Shown piece after piece: positions 6,083 to 12,107 of a stretch of DNA of 12,107 nt. Origin of the DNA: an uncultured Eubacteriales bacterium. Its GTDB lineage: Bacteria; Bacillota; Clostridia; Christensenellales; Aristaeellaceae. Both the position numbers and the translations under genes were made by a program. The notes under the pieces are model-generated. The model was not told the origin of the DNA, did not search any database, and saw nothing but the letters and a program-made list of their open reading frames with translations. Position 1 is the first letter of the stretch. The number at the start of each line of letters is the position of its first letter. The stretch spans positions 1 through 12,107 of the forward strand of contig URJN01000037.1 in the NCBI GenBank assembly GCA_900548125.1, in the 5' to 3' direction.

Positions 6083-7103
6083 TCTGCCCGTCAAGCAGCT
6101 CCGTGATCGACTTGCCGACTTCGCCGAGTACGGAAAGCACTTTGCCGTACTGCATTCGGGTCGGACCAATCAAGCCAATCGTGTTGACCGTTCCGTCGCT
6201 CAGGCGGTAGCTCGCCGTCACGATGGAGCAATCCTTCGTTTCCTCCATGCCCGTTTCCGGACCGATTCTGACGGAAATCTCCATCTCCCCCTGCTGGGAG
6301 AGAAGGGAAACGACCTTTTCCCGCGTTTCAAGCACGCTGAGCAGTTCCTTGGCTCTGTCCACATCGGAATACTCCGGAAAGCTCAGCAGGTTCGAGCGTC
6401 CGCCGACGACCAGCGAACCAACTCCGCCGTCCGCTTCGGGCGGCTGTGCGGCGATTGCGCCCAGCAGCGTCCGCATATCTTCCTCGCCGCCCTGTGCGAG
6501 GCGGGTCAGCTCCGCGGGCAGGCGGCTCATCGGGCATCCCTCCAGCTCACTTGAAATGATGCGGGATACCGTATAGAGCGCATCCGGCGCAATCGGCTTG
6601 TCAAGGTCTAAGACACTTTGGCGAACCGCACCGCTTTTGGTCACCAGCACCAGCAGCAGCCGTCTGTCCGAAATCGGCACCAGCTGCAAGTGGCTGAGCA
6701 TTTGATCCTCCCGCGGCGCCCTTGTCAGCACGGCGGTCGTATAATGCGTCATGCTCGATAACGCCTTGGCGATTCTCGCGCTCAGCTCCTCCACCTGACC
6801 GATTCTGTGGTCAAAGCAGCTTTTGATGAATGCGCTTTCTTCCCTGCTCAACGGCATCGGATGAATCATCTGATCGACATAGAGCCGATAGGCTTTATAC
6901 GACGGGATGCGTCCTGCCGACGTATGCGGGGAATCGAGATAGCCAAGCTCTTCCAGGTCGCTCATCTCGTTTCGGATGGTCGCCGAGGAGAGCTTCTGTT
7001 CGTATTTTCGGGAAATCGTTCGGGAACCGACTGGCAGAGCGGTCAGGATATAGTCATCAATGATCGCCTGCAAGATGCGATACTTACGATCAATGAGCTC
7101 CAT
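6054..7103 (-). CDS. hrcA: Heat-inducible transcription repressor HrcA
   Basis: HrcA binds CIRCE operators and represses class I heat-shock genes; in the known system its folding depends on GroEL, giving feedback on free chaperone. The 349-residue protein has the N-terminal winged helix: ILQAIIDDYI (10-19), PVGSRTISRKY (24-34), SSATIRNEMSDLEELGYL (39-56) and the wing HTSAGRIPSYKAYRLYVD (60-77). A GAF-like middle domain and dimerisation region follow. The ATG at 7101-7103 has AAGGAGG (7113-7119) with a 9-nt spacer. It is the first gene of the operon, directly behind the CIRCE site, so it regulates itself together with grpE, dnaK and dnaJ. Its last codons overlap the start of grpE. No groES or groEL is present in the window. 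Confidence 0.97.
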   Translation of the reverse strand: MELIDRKYRILQAIIDDYILTALPVGSRTISRKYEQKLSSATIRNEMSDLEELGYLDSPHTSAGRIPSYKAYRLYVDQMIHPMPLSREESAFIKSCFDHRIGQVEELSARIAKALSSMTHYTTAVLTRAPREDQMLSHLQLVPISDRRLLLVLVTKSGAVRQSVLDLDKPIAPDALYTVSRIISSELEGCPMSRLPAELTRLAQGGEEDMRTLLGAIAAQPPEADGGVGSLVVGGRSNLLSFPEYSDVDRAKELLSVLETREKVVSLLSQQGEMEISVRIGPETGMEETKDCSIVTASYRLSDGTVNTIGLIGPTRMQYGKVLSVLGEVGKSITELLDGQNENHEKQEK

Positions 7104-7136
7104 GCCCGCGTTCCTCCTTTCGGTCGTTCGCTGTTG

Positions 7137-7163
7137 TTAGCACTCAAGGCTGTCGAGTGCTAA
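7137..7163 (-). promoter_or_regulatory. CIRCE operator (HrcA binding site)
   Basis: TTAGCACTC (7137-7145) and GAGTGCTAA (7155-7163) form a perfect 9-bp inverted repeat around a 9-base spacer, matching the CIRCE consensus at every arm position. It lies 33 bases before the hrcA start and a few bases past the expected transcription start, where HrcA binding would block initiation and where the RNA would fold in the 5' leader. Confidence 0.98.
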
Positions 7164-7174
7164 TCAGCGTGATA

Positions 7175-7203
7175 AAGATACCACGCTTAACCGTTTTTGT
7201 CAA
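7175..7203 (-). promoter_or_regulatory. Sigma-A promoter of the hrcA-grpE-dnaK-dnaJ operon
   Basis: On the minus strand a perfect -35 box TTGACA (7198-7203), a 17-base spacer and a -10 box TATCTT (7175-7180) precede CIRCE. The start of transcription should fall near 7168, just upstream of the operator. A/T-rich DNA above the -35 box (about 7208-7235) could act as an UP element. This is a housekeeping promoter gated by HrcA. Confidence 0.85.
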
Positions 7204-7311
7204 CACCTCTGACATAACTTTTTTCGATAAATTTGACTTTTCCTGTCCTTTCTCCGAACGTTTGAACAACACCCGCGACATTTGAGCCGCGTTTATCCGC
7301 CGTATACGACA

Positions 7312-7347
7312 ATTCGGGCGTCCCACGCCGGTTTGGGACGCCCGAAT
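7312..7347 (-). terminator. 14-bp perfect hairpin after hemW
   Basis: ATTCGGGCGTCCCA (7312-7325) pairs perfectly with TGGGACGCCCGAAT (7334-7347) around an 8-nt loop, 18 bases past the hemW stop codon. It separates the lepA-hemW unit from the heat-shock promoter. The minus-strand tail TTGTCGTATA is a poor U-tract, so termination may be inefficient or assisted by a factor. Confidence 0.6.
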
Positions 7348-7365
7348 GTATATTTGGTGCAGTTT

Positions 7366-8511
7366 TCAGCCCTCGCTCTCCTCCAGCATCTCCACCAGCA
7401 CCGCGTTCATCACCTGCATGCCGCGCCGCGTCAGATACAGCCGTCCGTTTCCGCTCTCCATCAGTTTTTCCTCTTTCAGCTTCGGAATGCTCTTCTTCCA
7501 AACTTCCTCCGGACGCATGTGAAAATCCCGTTTAAACCGTTCTTCGTCCATCCCGCGAACCATTCTCAGCCCCATCATCACGCGCTCAAACATCCGTTCT
7601 TCCCGCGAGCCGCCGCCCTCAGCCGTTCTTTCCTTCTGCCCGACGGCATGAAGATAACCTTCCCAGTCCTCCGGATTATAAAACCGTCTGCCGTCCATGT
7701 CGCTGTGCGCCGCGCAGCCGATGCCCAGATACGGCAGACATTCCCAATAAACGATGTTGTGGCGGCATTCCTTTCCCGCTTTGGCGTAGTTGGATACCTC
7801 GTACCGCGCATAGCCCGCCTGCCGCGTCATTTCTTCCGTGCAGTCGTCCATTTCGCAGAGCGTGTCCTCGTCCGGCAGGGGCGCGCATGTTCCGTCCTCC
7901 GCCTGCCGATACAGCGGCGTTCCTTCTTCTAAAATCAGGCTGTAGCAGCTCAGATGCTCCGGCTCAAGCGCGATTGCCTGACCGAGCGTATCCCGCCATT
8001 GCGCTGCCGTCTGCCCCGGCAGCCCGAGCATCAGGTCAAGGTTCAGGTTTTCAAATCCGGCGTCCCTCGCCTGTCTGACCGCCTGCCTGACCTGCGCCGC
8101 CGTATGGATGCGCCCGATGCCCGCCAGCAGCCCGTCGTCCATGCTCTGAACACCCAGTGACAGCCGGTTTACGCCCGCCGCGCGGTACGCCTCCAGATTC
8201 TCCGCACTCAGCGTTCCCGGGTTGCCCTCCATCGTGATTTCCGCATCCGGCGCAAGATCAAAGCATACCCTAAGCGTGTCCATCATCTGCCGAATCTGTC
8301 CGCCGGTCATCAACGTCGGCGTTCCCCCGCCGAAAAACACGGTATTTACCCTCCGCGCACCGAAAAAAGCCGCCTGCTCGCGCATCTCGCGGCAGACGGC
8401 ACCCGTATACGCATCCCGCTGATTCATCCTTCCGGAGAAAGACGTAAAATCGCAATACGCACACTTTTTGACGCACATCGGAATATGGATATAAATCGAA
8501 ATCGCTTCCAT
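7366..8511 (-). CDS. hemW: Radical SAM heme chaperone HemW
   Basis: This 381-residue HemN-like protein has the HemW hallmarks. The radical-SAM cluster motif is C13-VKK-C17-AY-C20-D-F, where Phe22 stands at the place of the extra cysteine of true coproporphyrinogen dehydrogenase HemN. It also has GGGTP (61-65), EGNPGT (95-100), LGVQS (119-123) and the heme-binding HNxxYW motif as HNIVYW (251-256). HemW binds heme and is thought to hand it to respiratory enzymes; it is often misannotated as an oxygen-independent coproporphyrinogen oxidase. The ATG at 8509-8511 follows AAAGGG. The gene lies 59 bases after lepA, a very common Firmicutes pairing, and is the last gene before the 7312-7347 hairpin. 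The lepA-hemW gap holds one small palindrome, CCGG pairs around AAAATATTTT (8543-8561). Confidence 0.95.
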   Translation of the reverse strand: MEAISIYIHIPMCVKKCAYCDFTSFSGRMNQRDAYTGAVCREMREQAAFFGARRVNTVFFGGGTPTLMTGGQIRQMMDTLRVCFDLAPDAEITMEGNPGTLSAENLEAYRAAGVNRLSLGVQSMDDGLLAGIGRIHTAAQVRQAVRQARDAGFENLNLDLMLGLPGQTAAQWRDTLGQAIALEPEHLSCYSLILEEGTPLYRQAEDGTCAPLPDEDTLCEMDDCTEEMTRQAGYARYEVSNYAKAGKECRHNIVYWECLPYLGIGCAAHSDMDGRRFYNPEDWEGYLHAVGQKERTAEGGGSREERMFERVMMGLRMVRGMDEERFKRDFHMRPEEVWKKSIPKLKEEKLMESGNGRLYLTRRGMQVMNAVLVEMLEESEG

Positions 8512-8570
8512 TTTACCCTTTCTTGAACACTTTGCCTCATGCCCGGCAAAATATTTTCCGGCGTCCTTCT

Positions 8571-10376
<1,806 letters not shown>

Positions 10377-10397
10377 ATTGATATCCTCCGTTTCAGG

Positions 10398-11321
10398 TCA
10401 AATCGGCGCGGCACTCATCCACGCGCCCGTCATCATCAGCATCATGCCGCCGCAGATGAGCAGCCATTCCCATACACTTTCATATTTCAGCCGAATACCG
10501 CCCAGCGCGGTCACCTCCATCAGCTGATGACCGAAAAAGGCGAACAACGCTCCTGCTGCGCGCAGGATGCCCGCCGCCGCCTGCCCCTGTGCGAATCCTG
10601 CCGCCGCCAGCGCGGCAGCGGTCGCCGCCGTCAGCGACGGCACAATGCCCAGCGCACCGCTGAGCAGGCGGAGCAGGATAGGCTGCCTTCTGTTAAATAA
10701 AATGAGCGCGCAGAACAACGCCAGATGTGCGCCAATCATCACCAGCATCGTGCTTTGCAGCACGACGTTGCTCATCACGCCGTGAGCGATGTACCGCGGA
10801 AAATAATCCGCCAGCGGAACAGACAGGGCAAGCGTCCGCAGGCAGACTGCAAACAGATATCTCTGCCGGATGCCTCCGCAAATCGGCTCATACCCCAGCT
10901 CCATCGCCGCCGACAGAAGCATCAGGCAGACCATCAAGGCGCACAGTGCCATCTCCCGCCCGCCGACCGCCAGCGCACCCAGTGCCGCCAGTCCGAACAG
11001 GAACAGCGTCGTCGCGAATCGAAGGCGCATCCCCGCGTCATCCAGCACGGCGAGCAGCCGCGCCTTCTCCTTAAAAAAGGCGGAGGCACGCGCCATCATG
11101 TCGTCGCTCTTCTCCGCCGTTTCCCTCATAAAGAGGTTCATGTCGTCCTCAGACCGGATATGAACGAGCGCGCTCATGACTGCGCGCTTCATGCTGCTCC
11201 CATAGAGATACAGCCGCCATCCCACAGCAGAGTTTGCCAGACGGATTTTACGCGGATTGGCATAGGCGGGGATGACTTCGCAAGCCTCGTCCACTTTTTT
11301 CTCAAACCATTCGTCCAGCAA
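10398..11321 (-). CDS. Uncharacterised membrane protein with seven predicted membrane segments
   Basis: I do not recognise this family. Counting from the upstream GTG at 11328-11330 (310 residues), there is a soluble, charged N-terminal part of about 100 residues, then seven hydrophobic segments near 105-123, 127-146, 158-177, 186-212, 219-245, 251-271 and 286-306. An Ala-rich stretch lies at 235-262. There is no signal peptide, catalytic motif or cysteine cluster. The start is ambiguous. GAGGTGA overlaps that GTG and is well placed (5 nt) for the TTG at 11319-11321, which I prefer (307 residues). The gene ends 21 bases before lepA and is transcribed with it; it faces the LUD gene divergently. 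No clear minus-strand promoter was found in the 85-base gap. Many Firmicutes have sporulation or ribosomal genes at this place before lepA, but nothing here shows such a role. Confidence 0.8.
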   Translation of the reverse strand: MLDEWFEKKVDEACEVIPAYANPRKIRLANSAVGWRLYLYGSSMKRAVMSALVHIRSEDDMNLFMRETAEKSDDMMARASAFFKEKARLLAVLDDAGMRLRFATTLFLFGLAALGALAVGGREMALCALMVCLMLLSAAMELGYEPICGGIRQRYLFAVCLRTLALSVPLADYFPRYIAHGVMSNVVLQSTMLVMIGAHLALFCALILFNRRQPILLRLLSGALGIVPSLTAATAAALAAAGFAQGQAAAGILRAAGALFAFFGHQLMEVTALGGIRLKYESVWEWLLICGGMMLMMTGAWMSAAPI

Positions 11322-11362
11322 CGTGCTCACCTCAAAAAGTGCTTTTCTCCTCTCCTGCCGAC

Positions 11363-11371
11363 TGATATAAT
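11363..11371 (+). promoter_or_regulatory. Extended -10 promoter of the LUD gene
   Basis: TGATATAAT is a perfect TATAAT box (11366-11371) with the TG of an extended -10 element one base before it. The -35 region 17 bases upstream (TTTTCT) is poor, as is usual for extended -10 promoters. Transcription would start near 11378, about 29 bases before the ATG. Confidence 0.65.
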
Positions 11372-11406
11372 AAAGCTGTCGAATTCAAAACAGGGAGGAA
11401 TGTTCT

Positions 11407-12021
11407 ATGATGGAAATGCTCGAAAAAACCGCCGCCGCGCTGGAACGGCGTCATTTCAAAGCCGCCGTTTTCAAAACCGCGCAGGAAGCCGCCGCGTTCA
11501 TCCTGTCGGACATGCCCGACGGCGCATCCGTTGCGTTCGGCGGCAGTGCCACCTGTCAGCAGATGGGGCTGGCTCAGCTCCTGCGCGAAAACGGTCATGA
11601 GGTTCTCTGGCATTGGGAAGCAGTGCCTGCCGAGCGTCCCGCGCTGCTTCATCAGGCGATGAACGCGCAGGTCTACATCTGCTCTGCCAACGCGCTGACG
11701 CAGGATGGTCTGCTCGTGCAGATCGACGGCAACGGCAACCGCGTCGCGGCGATGTGCTACGGGCCTTCGACGGTCTACGTCGTCGTCGGCAGAAACAAGC
11801 TGGTCAGCGGCGGCTATGCGCAGGCAGTCAAGCGCATCAAGGAAGTTGCCTGCCCGCTCAACGCCCGCCGTCAGGGGTTAAATACGCCCTGTGCCGAAAG
11901 CGGTTCCTGCAATCCGGCGCAATGCATGAGTCCCATGTGTCACATCGTCGCGTCGTTCGAGCTTGCGCCCGGCGGAAAGACGACCAAAGTTCTCCTCGTT
12001 GACGAAGACTTGGGATATTAA
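11407..12021 (+). CDS. Stand-alone LUD-domain (LutC/YkgG-like, DUF162) protein
   Basis: The 204-residue soluble protein matches the LUD fold found in LutB/LutC lactate-utilisation proteins. Supporting segments are GASVAFGGSATC (39-50), the family block SANALTQDGLLVQIDGNGNR (93-112), GPSTVYVVVGRNKLV (119-133) and a C-terminal cysteine cluster: C149, C162, C168, C173 and C178. Such cysteines occur in single-domain clostridial members and could bind metal or an Fe-S cluster; that is inference. The ATG at 11407-11409 follows AGGGAGGA with a 7-nt spacer and the extended -10 promoter at 11363-11371. It is transcribed alone, away from the lepA unit, with no lutA or lutB neighbour in view, so a lactate role should not be assumed. 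A repeat element begins 9 bases after its stop codon. Confidence 0.85.
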   Translation: MMEMLEKTAAALERRHFKAAVFKTAQEAAAFILSDMPDGASVAFGGSATCQQMGLAQLLRENGHEVLWHWEAVPAERPALLHQAMNAQVYICSANALTQDGLLVQIDGNGNRVAAMCYGPSTVYVVVGRNKLVSGGYAQAVKRIKEVACPLNARRQGLNTPCAESGSCNPAQCMSPMCHIVASFELAPGGKTTKVLLVDEDLGY

Positions 12022-12030
12022 GGGGAGGGA

Positions 12031-12107
12031 CGTTTTTGGGGCTTTGCCCCAAACCCTATAAGGGCGAGGGTGCTGCCCTTAACCCGCAAGGGGACATTGT
12101 CCCCTTG
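12031..12107. repeat. Hairpin-array repeat element, left end (continues outside window)
   Basis: The conserved edge, in the same orientation as at 1937, begins right after the LUD gene: CGTT followed by TTTGGGGC-ttt-GCCCCAAA (12035-12053). Inside come TAAGGGC (12059-12065) pairing with GCCCTTA (12075-12081) across a 9-nt loop, and CAAGGGGAC-att-GTCCCCTTG (12087-12107), a perfect 9-bp stem with a 3-nt loop that ends at the window edge. The element extends further right. No T-tract follows the first hairpin, so it is not an obvious terminator for the LUD gene. Confidence 0.7.

Noticed and set aside
6083..6169. N-terminal extension of GrpE
   Set aside because: These 29 residues come from the out-of-frame reading of the hrcA 3' end and do not resemble GrpE. 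The ATG at 6082 gives a normal length.
7366..8511. Oxygen-independent coproporphyrinogen III oxidase (HemN)
   Set aside because: The fourth cysteine of the HemN motif is replaced by Phe22, and the HemW-specific HNxxYW motif is present.
11331..11406. Minus-strand promoter for the membrane protein gene
   Set aside because: TTGAAT and A/T-rich hexamers occur, but no pair has acceptable spacing; I could not support a call.

Overview
The window is a GC-rich stretch of a bacterial chromosome, probably from a Gram-positive Clostridia-type (Bacillota) organism. Three things support this. The gene order hemW-hrcA-grpE-dnaK-dnaJ-prmA-rsmE downstream of lepA is the classical Firmicutes heat-shock neighbourhood. 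There is a textbook CIRCE operator behind a sigma-A promoter. DnaK also lacks the roughly 24-residue insert in its first quadrant that Gram-negative Hsp70s carry. The exact genus cannot be read from the sequence; a gut clostridium (Oscillospirales or Christensenellales type) is only a guess.

Layout from right to left along the minus strand. An unrecognised seven-segment membrane protein (10398-11321), lepA (8571-10376) and hemW (7366-8511) form one transcription unit, closed by a 14-bp perfect hairpin at 7312-7347. The heat-shock operon follows: promoter at 7175-7203, CIRCE at 7137-7163, then hrcA (6054-7103), grpE (5417-6082, overlapping hrcA), dnaK (3480-5306) and dnaJ (2210-3385). A weak terminator-like hairpin and a 208-bp repeat element then separate dnaJ from prmA (977-1921) and rsmE (221-964). 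A hairpin and an A/T-rich tail at 159-215 close that unit. On the plus strand a divergently transcribed gene (11407-12021) encodes a stand-alone LUD-domain protein.

How the genes work together. HrcA represses its own operon through CIRCE. DnaK, DnaJ and GrpE are the Hsp70 machine. PrmA and RsmE modify the ribosome (protein L11 and 16S rRNA). LepA (EF-4) is a ribosomal GTPase, and HemW is a radical-SAM heme chaperone.

The least ordinary content lies between the genes. Three intergenic regions (1-148, 1937-2144 and 12031-12107) carry one family of hairpin-array element. Its edge is a conserved GGGGC-TTT-GCCCC module that always points outward towards the neighbouring gene. Inside are perfect palindromes, mostly with 3-nt loops, whose arms differ from one hairpin to the next. 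One pair of hairpins in different elements shows a compensatory base-pair change, so the palindromes appear to be maintained. Only the 1937-2144 element is complete in the window.
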